A stretch of DNA of 64,000 nucleotides, from contig JBCCBP010000001.1 of assembly GCA_039033995.1 (NCBI GenBank), positions 248,001-312,000 of the forward strand. Reading direction: 5' to 3'. A program made the translations under genes and the position numbers. The notes under the pieces were generated by a model. That model saw nothing but the letters and a program-made list of their open reading frames with translations, was not told the origin of the DNA and ran no database searches. The stretch comes from CALBPI01 sp039033995 (GTDB lineage Bacteria > Pseudomonadota > Gammaproteobacteria > Steroidobacterales > Woeseiaceae). Shown in pieces: positions 1 through 8,205 of this stretch. The stretch's first letter is position 1; every line of letters starts with the position of its first letter.

Positions 1-2
1 TA

Positions 3-407
3 CTGATCTCATTTGATGTCGACGTGCTGGATCCCGCTTTCGTGCCTGGTACCGGTACGCCAGTGCCGGGCGGGTTGACGATGCGCGAGGCGATTCCGCT
101 CGTTCGAGGACTCTGTGCACAGAACGACATTATTGGATTCGAGCTTGTCGAGTTAGACCCGTTGCTCGACAATACTTACCGCTCGGCGCTAAACGGCAAC
201 TTCATTTTGCATGCTTGTTTAACCGGTATAGCAATGCATAAAAAGGGCATTACCGATCCGTATTATCTGTCGGAACTAACAACAGACCATCAACAGCCAA
301 GTGCTGGTCGTCGTGGCGAAAAAGCCGGTGATGTCGAGGCCGTCGATCCAGACTACGCTAAATTGTCGACGGCGGAGGACGCAAACACGGGTGAAGACGA
401 TGACTAG
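3..407 (+). CDS. Arginase-family ureohydrolase, C-terminal part (agmatinase or guanidine hydrolase)
   Basis: The gene is cut by the left window edge; the frame is open from base 3. It begins with the third metal-binding signature of the arginase/agmatinase family, SFDVDVLDP followed by GTGTPVPGGLT, whose aspartates bind the dinuclear metal centre. Family members release urea from agmatine, arginine, guanidinobutyrate or guanidine. The tail with LVELDPLLDNTYRSALN and YLSELTTDH is less like classical agmatinases and recalls the nickel-dependent guanidine hydrolase branch; this is an impression, not a search result. It ends in an acidic stretch (EDDD). The stop overlaps the next start, and a HupE/UreJ protein plus a urea importer follow, which fits urea metabolism. 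Confidence 0.8.
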   Translation: MISFDVDVLDPAFVPGTGTPVPGGLTMREAIPLVRGLCAQNDIIGFELVELDPLLDNTYRSALNGNFILHACLTGIAMHKKGITDPYYLSELTTDHQQPSAGRRGEKAGDVEAVDPDYAKLSTAEDANTGEDDD

Positions 408-1185
408 ACGCGCCCACTGGTTAAGTGATCCGTTAACAGCGTTCTGTGCGATCGGCCTCGCCATTTATGGTTATGCTGCTGTCGTGGCTCCGGATTCTAA
501 GCCCGTGATTTCGCTTTCGGATGATGCGCGTGCCGTCATGAGCGAAGACTTTGAGACGCTAACAGGGCGCCCCCCCAATGCGACTGACCTAGCGCGGTTA
601 GAACGCGATTATTTGACCGATGAATTGCTGTTTCGCGAGGCGTTGGCGCTGAACTTACATCTACAACATGGTGAGGTGCGCGAGACGCTTATCGAGGCGA
701 TGCGCTATCAGGTGACCGGGCCCATGTCCGATCCTGGCCCGGAAGATCTGGTCAACTACTACGCGGATAACTTGAGTCGTTATCGTGCCGAGCCCACGGT
801 CAGTTTTAAACACGTCTTCTTCGAAGGTGCCGTCCCGGTCGATGCTGCCATCGAAATCGCCGCGGGCGAACGCGCTGATGGTGATGCGTTCATTCATGGC
901 AGTGCGTTTCCCGACTATGGTCATAGCATGTTACGCGGGTTGTTCGGACAGAGTTTCTTGACCGCATTGGAGCAGGCGCCAATGCAGCAATGGGCTGGCC
1001 CGATTCAATCCGATCTAGGTAGCCATTTTGTGTTTGTCCACGATAAGACAGCCGGTGCACCTTTGTCATTCGGAGCCGTGCGTCGTCAGGTAGAACAAGA
1101 CTACCGGCAGGCCGACATCGAGTCAGCGATTCAGCGTGCCGTGAGTCAGCTTGAGCGCGACTACGAGATTCGCCGTGCGCCGTAG
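400..1185 (+). CDS. PpiC/parvulin-like peptidyl-prolyl isomerase, membrane anchored
   Basis: A 261-residue protein starting at an ATG that overlaps the upstream stop (ATGACTAG); a GTG three codons earlier is possible. An N-terminal hydrophobic segment (about residues 12-30) should anchor it to the inner membrane, with the rest in the periplasm. The middle (ARLERDYLTDELLFREALALNL) resembles the helical chaperone part of SurA/PpiD-like proteins, and SFKHVFF begins a degenerate parvulin fold. The role is probably folding of exported proteins. Genes of this type often stand beside HupE/UreJ genes, as here. Catalytic residues could not be assigned, so activity is uncertain. Confidence 0.65.
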   Translation: MTRRAHWLSDPLTAFCAIGLAIYGYAAVVAPDSKPVISLSDDARAVMSEDFETLTGRPPNATDLARLERDYLTDELLFREALALNLHLQHGEVRETLIEAMRYQVTGPMSDPGPEDLVNYYADNLSRYRAEPTVSFKHVFFEGAVPVDAAIEIAAGERADGDAFIHGSAFPDYGHSMLRGLFGQSFLTALEQAPMQQWAGPIQSDLGSHFVFVHDKTAGAPLSFGAVRRQVEQDYRQADIESAIQRAVSQLERDYEIRRAP

Positions 1186-2146
1186 CCTGTGTGTTTTGAT
1201 TCTGTTGCTGCCCGCGCTGGCACGCGCCGATATATTCTTGCAAGGCGAGGTTGAGCTCGTCGCCGGCGAGTATGGGCAGTACGAACTACTCGTGAAAGCG
1301 CCAACCGCGAGCGTTACATCAGGCGCTATCGCATTACCTGAAGACTGCCAAACCACACGCGAACAAACGTATACCGCCGGACAACAGGCGTTGATGACTA
1401 TCGGCTTTCAATGTGCACGTCATCTTGGCGAGGGTGATGCCCTGAGCTTACCGCTTAGTTTGGATGCCGTATTACTCATCACACGCGGGGCCGACGGAGC
1501 GACTCAGCGTGTGCTAACTGGCGCAGACCCGGTAGTGTTCGACGTGGCCGCGCCCACTACGCTCGACCGCACATGGTCCATGGCCGCGCGCGATTACTTT
1601 GGACAGGGGTTAGCGCACATCGCAGAAGGGTGGGACCATCTGGCGTTTGTGCTTTGCTTGTGTTTGTTGATTCGTCGCTTCAGTACGTTGTTGTGGATGA
1701 TCACCGCGTTTACGGTTGGCCATTCGGTATCAATGGCGCTGTCTTTTCTCGATGTGATTAGCGTTCCGATGGCACCAACGGAAGCGGTCATCGCATTGTC
1801 GATTGTCTGGATGGCTCGCGAGGCGCTGCTACCAACAGAGGCAGACGACGAGCGAGTGTCTCGTCAGCACGCTGCTGTGATTGGTGCATTCGGTCTGCTG
1901 CATGGTTTGGGGTTCGCGAGTGCACTGCAGTCGCTCGGTGTCATCGCGAGCGAACGGTTGATCGCATTAGCGTTCTTCAATTTAGGTGTCGAAGCCGGAC
2001 AGGTCATATTCGTCGTGTTGGTCTGTGGACTGATCGCTTTGATCAGACAGCCGGTCGCGAGACGCCTGTTGTCGACGTCGACGCTGATGCTCATCGGCGG
2101 TGTTGGTAGTTTTTGGACGCTACAACGACTATTGACGCTCACCTGA
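1175..2146 (+). CDS. HupE/UreJ-family membrane protein
   Basis: Begins with a signal peptide (MRRSLCVLILLLPALARA), then a soluble domain of about 110 residues, then several membrane helices. The helical part carries the family histidine motifs: HIAEGWDHLAF, FTVGHSVSMAL, GLLHGLGFASAL and FNLGVEAGQ. HupE and UreJ proteins are linked to nickel (sometimes cobalt) supply to hydrogenase or urease; this extended family is less characterised. The GTG at 1175 gives the cleanest signal peptide; TTG at 1151 is the upstream alternative. The gene overlaps the isomerase. Its place between a ureohydrolase and a urea importer is consistent with metal supply to a urea-related enzyme, but substrate is inferred. 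Confidence 0.75.
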   Translation: MRRSLCVLILLLPALARADIFLQGEVELVAGEYGQYELLVKAPTASVTSGAIALPEDCQTTREQTYTAGQQALMTIGFQCARHLGEGDALSLPLSLDAVLLITRGADGATQRVLTGADPVVFDVAAPTTLDRTWSMAARDYFGQGLAHIAEGWDHLAFVLCLCLLIRRFSTLLWMITAFTVGHSVSMALSFLDVISVPMAPTEAVIALSIVWMAREALLPTEADDERVSRQHAAVIGAFGLLHGLGFASALQSLGVIASERLIALAFFNLGVEAGQVIFVVLVCGLIALIRQPVARRLLSTSTLMLIGGVGSFWTLQRLLTLT

Positions 2147-2176
2147 TATTTTACGTTTGCTAAGGGAGAGGACGTG

Positions 2177-3457
2177 ATGTCTTCAAGAATTTTGTATATC
2201 TGCTTGTTTCTGATGCTGTCGTTTCCGGCGCTAGACGTGAGCGCGGAGGACGATCCAATCAAAGTCGGCGTATTGCATTCGTTGTCTGGCACGATGGCGA
2301 TTAGCGAGACAACACTCAAGGACACCGTCTTGATGCTGATCGAACAGCAAAACGCACGTGGTGGCTTGCTGGGTCGACAGCTCGAAGCAGTCGTCGTTGA
2401 TCCAGCCTCGAACTGGCCGTTGTTTGCAGAAAAGGCGCGAGAGCTATTAGAAAAGGAGCAAGTGGATGTTGTGTTCGGTTGCTGGACGTCGGTCTCACGC
2501 AAGTCGGTATTGCCGGTGTTCGAAGAGCTTAACGGGCTGTTGTTTTATCCCGTGCAATACGAGGGCGAAGAGTCATCGCGTAATGTCTTCTATACCGGCG
2601 CTGCGCCGAATCAGCAGGCCATCCCCGCCGTCGACTATATGATCGCGCAAGGTGTTAAGCGTTGGGTATTGGCGGGCACTGACTACGTGTATCCGAGAAC
2701 CACCAACAAAATCCTCGAAGCCTACCTGAAACAAAACGGCGTCAACGATGACGACATCATGATCAGCTACACGCCATTCGGACACTCGGATTGGCAGACC
2801 ATCGTAGCGCGGATCAAACAGTTCGGAGCGGAAGGCGAGAAGACCGCCGTGATTTCAACGATCAATGGCGATGCGAATGTGCCGTTCTACAAGGAGCTCG
2901 CAAATCAGGGTGTGAAAGCCGATGACATACCTGTGGTCGCTTTCTCTGTCGGTGAGGAAGAGCTGTCTGGCATCGACACGGGGCCGTTAGTAGGACACCT
3001 CGCTGCCTGGAACTACTTTATGAGTGTTGAGACCGACAGCAACTTTGATTTTATTGACGCGTGGCTTGAGTTTATTGGTGACGACGATCGCGTTACGAAT
3101 GATCCAATGGAAGCGCACTACGTCGGCTTCAATCTATGGGCTGAGGCCGTAGAAAAAGCAGGCACAACGGATGCGGCAGCGGTGCAAGATACCATCATCG
3201 GATTGTCGGTACCCAACCTCACGGGCGGTATGGCGACAATGTTGCCGAATCACCACATCACTAAGCCGGTGTTGATTGGCGAGATTCAAGACGATGGTCA
3301 GTTTCTTGTGGTGTCGCAGACCGACGAAACGGTGGCCGGTGACGCGTGGTCCGACTATTTGGACGGATCGCGCGACTTGATTGGCGATTGGCGTGCGCCG
3401 AAACGGTGTGGCAACTACAACACCGAGACCGATGCATGCGTGGGATCGTCGCAGTAA
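2177..3457 (+). CDS. urtA: Urea ABC transporter, periplasmic substrate-binding protein
   Basis: UrtA-type binding protein of about 426 residues with an N-terminal signal peptide (cleavage after DVSA) and the family opening IKVGVLHSLSGTMAISE. Other UrtA-specific stretches are VVFGCWTSVSRKSVLPVFE and LLFYPVQYEGEESSRNV. It captures urea or short amides and delivers them to UrtBC. GGGAG at 2164-2168 favours the ATG at 2177 over the GTG just before it. It is first of five overlapping genes with canonical urtABCDE order. No urease gene is present in the window. Confidence 0.95.
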   Translation: MSSRILYICLFLMLSFPALDVSAEDDPIKVGVLHSLSGTMAISETTLKDTVLMLIEQQNARGGLLGRQLEAVVVDPASNWPLFAEKARELLEKEQVDVVFGCWTSVSRKSVLPVFEELNGLLFYPVQYEGEESSRNVFYTGAAPNQQAIPAVDYMIAQGVKRWVLAGTDYVYPRTTNKILEAYLKQNGVNDDDIMISYTPFGHSDWQTIVARIKQFGAEGEKTAVISTINGDANVPFYKELANQGVKADDIPVVAFSVGEEELSGIDTGPLVGHLAAWNYFMSVETDSNFDFIDAWLEFIGDDDRVTNDPMEAHYVGFNLWAEAVEKAGTTDAAAVQDTIIGLSVPNLTGGMATMLPNHHITKPVLIGEIQDDGQFLVVSQTDETVAGDAWSDYLDGSRDLIGDWRAPKRCGNYNTETDACVGSSQ

Positions 3458-5028
3458 TACTGCTGCTAAGCGCGGCAGTCGTGTCGGCCAATGACGCGTC
3501 ATTGGCCGATTGGGTCAGCCAACTGGCGGACGTAGAAGATGCTTCGCAACTTACGTTAGCGCAGCAGATTATCGCATCCGATCACGAAAACGCAGAGATG
3601 ATTGTCGAAGCGTTACGTGGCGGACAATTGTATCGGCGGCGTGCGGATGGCGTGGTCATGATCGGACGCCGGGAAGGCCGCGGCTATCAGTTGATCGATC
3701 CGATCACAGGTGCAGCTATGGGCACGGCGCGCCGACGAGACGTGTCGCGGATCGCCGTATCCGCTAGCACGCGAAGCGCATTGCAGTCTTTGCTGATCGA
3801 GTCGCGATTGAGCGCACCGTCTGCGGCAGCCCGCCGCAGTGCGCTGGATGCGTTGGTGGATACGCCTGGCAAGATACCGCCTGCGTTACTGCAAGAGCGG
3901 CTCGACTTGGAAAGTGACGCGGGCGCCAAGACCCGACTCGCCGTGATTGCGCTCTTGCAGGATATTGAGGCGGGGTCACCGGATACTAGAGCCGCAGCCA
4001 TAACAGCACTTGGTAATTACGCACTACCCGCCGTGCGCGTAAGGCTTCGCACGCTGGCCGACGACGATACGCTGAGTCAGACCGTGCGCGATGTTGCACG
4101 TGTCGCACAGCTAAAGGTTGAGCGCCGACTGGTGCGTTATCAGCGGGTGCAAACGATCTTTTTCGGGCTCAGCATGGGTTCCGTTCTAGTGTTAGCTGCC
4201 ATGGGTTTGGCGATTTGTTTCGGCGTGATGGGTGTCATCAACATGGCGCATGGCGAGTTGATTATGCTCGGCGCCTATACCGCCTGGGCCGTACAAAGCA
4301 TGATGCCGAATTCGATTGGCTGGGCGTTGCTGCTGGCGATTCCGGCGGCGTTTGTGGTGAGCGGCGTGATCGGTGTTGTGATCGAGCGTACCATTGTGCG
4401 CCATCTCTACGCGCGACCGATGGACACTTTACTTGCCACATTTGGTGTCAGTCTGATCTTGCAGCAAGCGGTTCGCAGTCTATTTGGGCCTCTTAACCGC
4501 AGCGTTAGCTCGCCGTCCTGGATGAGCGGTTCGTTCGAGCTCGTGAGCGGCTTATCGATGACTTACAACCGCATGGCGATCTTTGTTTTTTGCCTCATCG
4601 TGTTTGCACTCGTGTTGTGTTTGATCAAGTACAGTCGATTTGGGTTGGAGTTACGCGCCGTTTCTCAGCACCGACAAATGGCACGAACACTTGGCGTGCG
4701 AAGTGAACGGATCGATGCTATGACGTTTGGTTTGGGTTCTGGTATCGCGGGCGTGGCAGGCGTGGCGCTGTCGCAATTGACCAACGTGGGGCCCAATCTT
4801 GGGCAATCGTACATCGTTGATTCGTTTTTGGTCGTGGTTGTCGGCGGTGTGGGCAATCTCTGGGGTACGCTCGTCGCAGGTCTTTCGCTTGGCGTCGGCA
4901 ATCAATTACTGGAGCCTGCGACTGGCGCCGTCATGGCAAAAATTCTACTGTTGATCGCGATCATCTTGTTTATCCAAAAGCGTCCGGCTGGGTTATTTCC
5001 ACAACGCGGGCGAGCGGCCGATGATTGA
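3436..5028 (+). CDS. urtB: Urea ABC transporter, permease subunit UrtB
   Basis: The start chosen (MRGIVAVILLLSAAVVSA) gives a signal peptide and overlaps urtA by 22 bases. Residues about 20-235 form the periplasmic helical-repeat extension typical of UrtB, and the rest is a LivH-type permease with multiple helices, including GVMGVINMAHGELIMLGAY and the late VVVVGGVGNLWGTLVAG. Length (530 residues) is usual for UrtB with the extension. It forms the inner-membrane channel with UrtC. Confidence 0.93.
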   Translation: MRGIVAVILLLSAAVVSANDASLADWVSQLADVEDASQLTLAQQIIASDHENAEMIVEALRGGQLYRRRADGVVMIGRREGRGYQLIDPITGAAMGTARRRDVSRIAVSASTRSALQSLLIESRLSAPSAAARRSALDALVDTPGKIPPALLQERLDLESDAGAKTRLAVIALLQDIEAGSPDTRAAAITALGNYALPAVRVRLRTLADDDTLSQTVRDVARVAQLKVERRLVRYQRVQTIFFGLSMGSVLVLAAMGLAICFGVMGVINMAHGELIMLGAYTAWAVQSMMPNSIGWALLLAIPAAFVVSGVIGVVIERTIVRHLYARPMDTLLATFGVSLILQQAVRSLFGPLNRSVSSPSWMSGSFELVSGLSMTYNRMAIFVFCLIVFALVLCLIKYSRFGLELRAVSQHRQMARTLGVRSERIDAMTFGLGSGIAGVAGVALSQLTNVGPNLGQSYIVDSFLVVVVGGVGNLWGTLVAGLSLGVGNQLLEPATGAVMAKILLLIAIILFIQKRPAGLFPQRGRAADD

Positions 5029-6112
5029 CGCCGTCGCGGCTACAGATACCGGCAGGACATGGCTGACGAAGTGGTTCCTACCGGCCGCTTGTTTGTTGGT
5101 CGTCGTTTTGCCAGCATGTAACTTGCTGCTACCAGAAGACAGCTTGCTGCATGTGTCGAGTTACACGATGACATTGTTCGGCAAGTACCTGGCTTTGGCG
5201 ATCCTGGCGCTCTCGATCGATTTGCTGTGGGGTTACTGCGGTATTCTGAGCCTAGGTCACGGCGCTTTCTTTGCACTCGGCGGTTACGCGATGGGCATGC
5301 ACCTGATGCGAGAGATTGGTGATCGAGGGGTTTACGGCAATCCCGAGTTGCCCGATTTCATGGTGTTTCTGGATTGGCAGTCATTGCCATGGTTCTGGTG
5401 GGGCTTTGATAGTTTTACCTTTACGTTGATCATGGTCGCGCTTGTACCGGCTGCGCTCGCATTTGGCTTCGGTTGGCTAGCGTTTCGTTCGCGTGTGTCG
5501 GGCGTGTATTTTTCGATCATGACTCAAGCGATGACCTATGCGTTGATGTTGGCGTTTTTCCGCAATGAGATGGGCTTTGGTGGCGCGAACGGACTGACGG
5601 ACTTCAAAGACGTGCTCGGATTTGATCTTCAGAGCCCGGTGGTGCGTTGCGGGATGTTTGTGCTTACAGCAATCGCGTTGCTGGCCGCCTACGGGTTATG
5701 CCGTTCGTTGACGCAGTCCCACTTTGGGCGCGTATTGCGAGCTCTGCGCGACGCCGAACCTAAAACGCGATTTCTGGGCTACGCTGTCGAGCGCTACAAA
5801 TTGGCTGTATTCGTGTTCTCTGCAATGCTCGCGGGCGTCGCTGGCGCACTCTATGTGCCTCAGGCAGGCATCATCAATCCCAGTGAGTTTCAGCCATTGA
5901 ACTCGATCGAGGCGGTCGTGTGGGTCGCTATTGGTGGGCGGGCAACACTCAGCGGCGCCGTGCTCGGCGCGGTATTCGTCAATGCGGCCAAAACACAGTT
6001 CACCGCCTGGTTTCCCGAGGCTTGGCTATTTGCACTGGGTGGTCTGTTCATACTTGCCACGCGTTTTCTACCACAAGGTCTGCTAGGGCTGATGACGAGG
6101 TCGCGCTCATGA
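5021..6112 (+). CDS. urtC: Urea ABC transporter, permease subunit UrtC
   Basis: A 363-residue LivM-type permease; about eight to ten hydrophobic helices are visible. The family stretches LWGYCGILSLGHGAFFALGGY and VWVAIGGRATLSGAVLGA are intact. ATG at 5021 overlaps the urtB stop by eight bases, so translation is probably coupled. It pairs with UrtB to form the membrane pore of the urea importer. Confidence 0.94.
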   Translation: MIDAVAATDTGRTWLTKWFLPAACLLVVVLPACNLLLPEDSLLHVSSYTMTLFGKYLALAILALSIDLLWGYCGILSLGHGAFFALGGYAMGMHLMREIGDRGVYGNPELPDFMVFLDWQSLPWFWWGFDSFTFTLIMVALVPAALAFGFGWLAFRSRVSGVYFSIMTQAMTYALMLAFFRNEMGFGGANGLTDFKDVLGFDLQSPVVRCGMFVLTAIALLAAYGLCRSLTQSHFGRVLRALRDAEPKTRFLGYAVERYKLAVFVFSAMLAGVAGALYVPQAGIINPSEFQPLNSIEAVVWVAIGGRATLSGAVLGAVFVNAAKTQFTAWFPEAWLFALGGLFILATRFLPQGLLGLMTRSRS

Positions 6113-6870
6113 GTGCGGCGATCGATACGCGTCACGGCGTCATGCTCTATATGGAAGACGTGAATGTCAGTTTCGACGGCTTTCAGGCGCTGAACAACTT
6201 GTCGTTAACGCTAGATGACGGCGAGCTGCGCTGTTTGATCGGCGCCAATGGTGCAGGTAAGACGACAATGATGGATGTGATCACTGGCAGAACGCGACCG
6301 GATAGCGGGCAGGTTTGGTTTGGCCAGACTATCGACTTGCTGAAGCAGCGCGAGTCGGATGTAGCGCGCCTAGGCATCGGGCGTAAGTTCCAGAAACCAA
6401 CGGTTTTCGAAATGCATACGGTACTCGAAAATTTGGCGCTCGCGCTTATGCCCAACAAGGGCGTATTGCGTGCTCTGCGCTTTCGACCAAATACCGTTCA
6501 ACGTGCGCGAATGGAAGAGTTGCTGGAGACGATGGGCCTGGAGGCGCTGTGCGATCGATTGGCAGGCACACTGTCGCACGGTCAAAAACAATGGCTGGAG
6601 ATTGGCATGTTGCTGGCGCAGGACCCACGCCTGTTGTTGGTAGATGAGCCGGTGGCCGGGATGACACCAAGTGAAACCGAGAAGACAGCGGAGTTGCTGA
6701 AGTCACTGGCGGGTGAGCACACGATCTTGCTTGTCGAGCACGACATGGCTTTCGTGCGTTCGTTGGCGAAGAGAGTGACCGTCCTACATGAGGGTTCGGT
6801 GCTCGCTGAAGGCAGTATGCATGATGTGCAGAATAACGCCGACGTTATTCGTGTTTATCTGGGCGAGTGA
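6109..6870 (+). CDS. urtD: Urea ABC transporter, ATP-binding subunit UrtD
   Basis: ABC ATPase of 253 residues. Walker A is GANGAGKTT, the signature is LSHGQKQWLEI (LSHGQ, typical of UrtD/LivG), and Walker B is LLLVDEPVAGM. The ATG at 6109 overlaps the urtC stop as ATGA; upstream in-frame ATGs lie inside urtC and lack family sequence. It energises urea import together with UrtE. Confidence 0.95.
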   Translation: MSAAIDTRHGVMLYMEDVNVSFDGFQALNNLSLTLDDGELRCLIGANGAGKTTMMDVITGRTRPDSGQVWFGQTIDLLKQRESDVARLGIGRKFQKPTVFEMHTVLENLALALMPNKGVLRALRFRPNTVQRARMEELLETMGLEALCDRLAGTLSHGQKQWLEIGMLLAQDPRLLLVDEPVAGMTPSETEKTAELLKSLAGEHTILLVEHDMAFVRSLAKRVTVLHEGSVLAEGSMHDVQNNADVIRVYLGE

Positions 6871-7565
6871 TGATTGCGGTAACGGCGCTCAATCAGTACT
6901 ACTCCGGCAGCCATATCCTGCGCGATGTTTCGATCTCGCCAGCGGCTGGGAAGATCACTGGGCTGTTGGGTAGAAACGGGGTCGGCAAGACAACCCTGCT
7001 GCAATGTGTGCTCGGTCATTTGGCAATCTCCAGTGGCGATATCACTTTGGGTGATCAATCGGTTTCGGCGTTGTCTCCCGAAGCGCGCGCGTCGCTTGGC
7101 ATCGCGCTCGTACCACAAGGGCGAATGATATTTCCGCATTTGACGGTTAGCGAGAATTTACAGGTTGCTTTGGCGGCACGTGTTGATCGCAAGCGCCAAG
7201 TGCCCGACATCGTCTATGCGTTGTTTCCGGTACTGCATGATATGGGGGAAAGGCTCGGCGGTGATTTGTCAGGTGGTCAGCAACAACAACTGGCAATTGC
7301 GCGCGCACTGGTACAAGAACCCAAGGTGTTGTTATTGGATGAGCCTTGCGAAGGCATCCAACCGTCGATCGTCGAGGAGATCGGTCGTAGTATCCGACTT
7401 CTGAATCGCGAGTTAGGGATGACGATATTGCTCGTTGAGCAGCGTGTTGGATTCGTTCGCCGCACAGCCGATGCGTTCTATATCATGGAGCGCGGTGGGA
7501 TTTGTGCACAAGGCCAGATTGATGCGTTGAGTGATGAACTCGTGAATCAGTACTTGCGGGTGTGA
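6870..7565 (+). CDS. urtE: Urea ABC transporter, ATP-binding subunit UrtE
   Basis: Second ATPase of the importer, 231 residues, LivF-like. Walker A is GRNGVGKTT, the signature is LSGGQQQQLAIARAL, and Walker B is VLLLDEPCEGI. The start may be ATG 6870 (TGATG junction with urtD) or the GTG just before it. It is the last gene of the operon. A short hairpin spans the stop codon (TGTGACT/AGTCACA, 7561-7577) but has no T tract. Confidence 0.94.
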   Translation: MIAVTALNQYYSGSHILRDVSISPAAGKITGLLGRNGVGKTTLLQCVLGHLAISSGDITLGDQSVSALSPEARASLGIALVPQGRMIFPHLTVSENLQVALAARVDRKRQVPDIVYALFPVLHDMGERLGGDLSGGQQQQLAIARALVQEPKVLLLDEPCEGIQPSIVEEIGRSIRLLNRELGMTILLVEQRVGFVRRTADAFYIMERGGICAQGQIDALSDELVNQYLRV

Positions 7566-7769
7566 CTGGGAGTCACAATGCGGACACCGCGTATCTCTGT
7601 CGACTAAGCCGGCTCTCTGGCAGCACTCGATGTCGGCTCCGCTGGCGATCGAAAGTGTCGGATTCGCGGGCGGTGTTGTATTGCTGTCTTCGCCGCCACC
7701 GCCACCACAGGCCGCGAGTCCCGCAGCCAGCAAGATTATCGTCAGAAAGTTGCATCGCCGAATGTCCAT
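7566..7769 (-). pseudogene. Lipoprotein stub: lipobox, polyglycine and short Calx-beta-like start
   Basis: Reading leftward from ATG 7769 there is a good ribosome site (AAAGGGAA), a signal peptide ending LLAAGLAAC, a run of glycines and then NPTLSIASGADIE. This start closely resembles the intact Calx-beta lipoprotein beginning at 55592 (polyglycine, then VPTLSIADTTL). After about 45 residues the similarity ends; the frame runs on through the urtE terminus to 7413 with cysteine-rich sequence unlike any family known to me. It is most simply the 5' remnant of a deleted lipoprotein gene. A genuine small lipoprotein cannot be excluded. Confidence 0.5.
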
Positions 7770-8205
7770 GCGGTGTTCCCTTTTTCGAGTAGTGAGCGCA
7801 CACACATTGCGCCGTCATAGGGGTTAACACCGTTTGTTAGTCAATCAGCTCACGAGTTTTCGATCGAACAGGAATCTGCCTTCAGTTGGCATTCCGTTTT
7901 CTTCAAGTATCGGTAATGGAATTGTCTATGCGCCCGCTCGTCAAGATGAGGTTGAGGTAGTCATCAGGCAGCGGGATCGTGCCTAGCCGTTCTTGCCGGC
8001 TTAGCCTAAATGGGTCAGCGCCCAGGGTTTGCTAGTTTCATATCGGTGTCGCACTATGGGTCAAAGGGCAGCATCTGCCCGCTCCAAACGGTGTCGTGGT
8101 CCCTTTGCGATACCTTGTTTCTACTTTTTTGGGCATTACGCCGAGAGTTTCGCGCTTTGTATTGATAACGATCTAAAAAAATCACTGGGATGCCAGGGAG
8201 CTGCC
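7770..8205. other. Intergenic region upstream of the giant autotransporter
   Basis: These 436 bases hold no gene that I can support. The autotransporter frame is open back to 8029 but shows no export signal or composition like the gene there. A small perfect hairpin (GGGCAG/CTGCCC, 8066-8080) is present. The promoter of the giant gene must lie here; no clear sigma-70 pair or known riboswitch was recognised. AGGGAG at 8195-8200 is the ribosome site of the next gene. Confidence 0.5.

Noticed and set aside
7561..7577. Hairpin across the urtE stop as a terminator
   Set aside because: Seven-base stem but no T tract afterwards.
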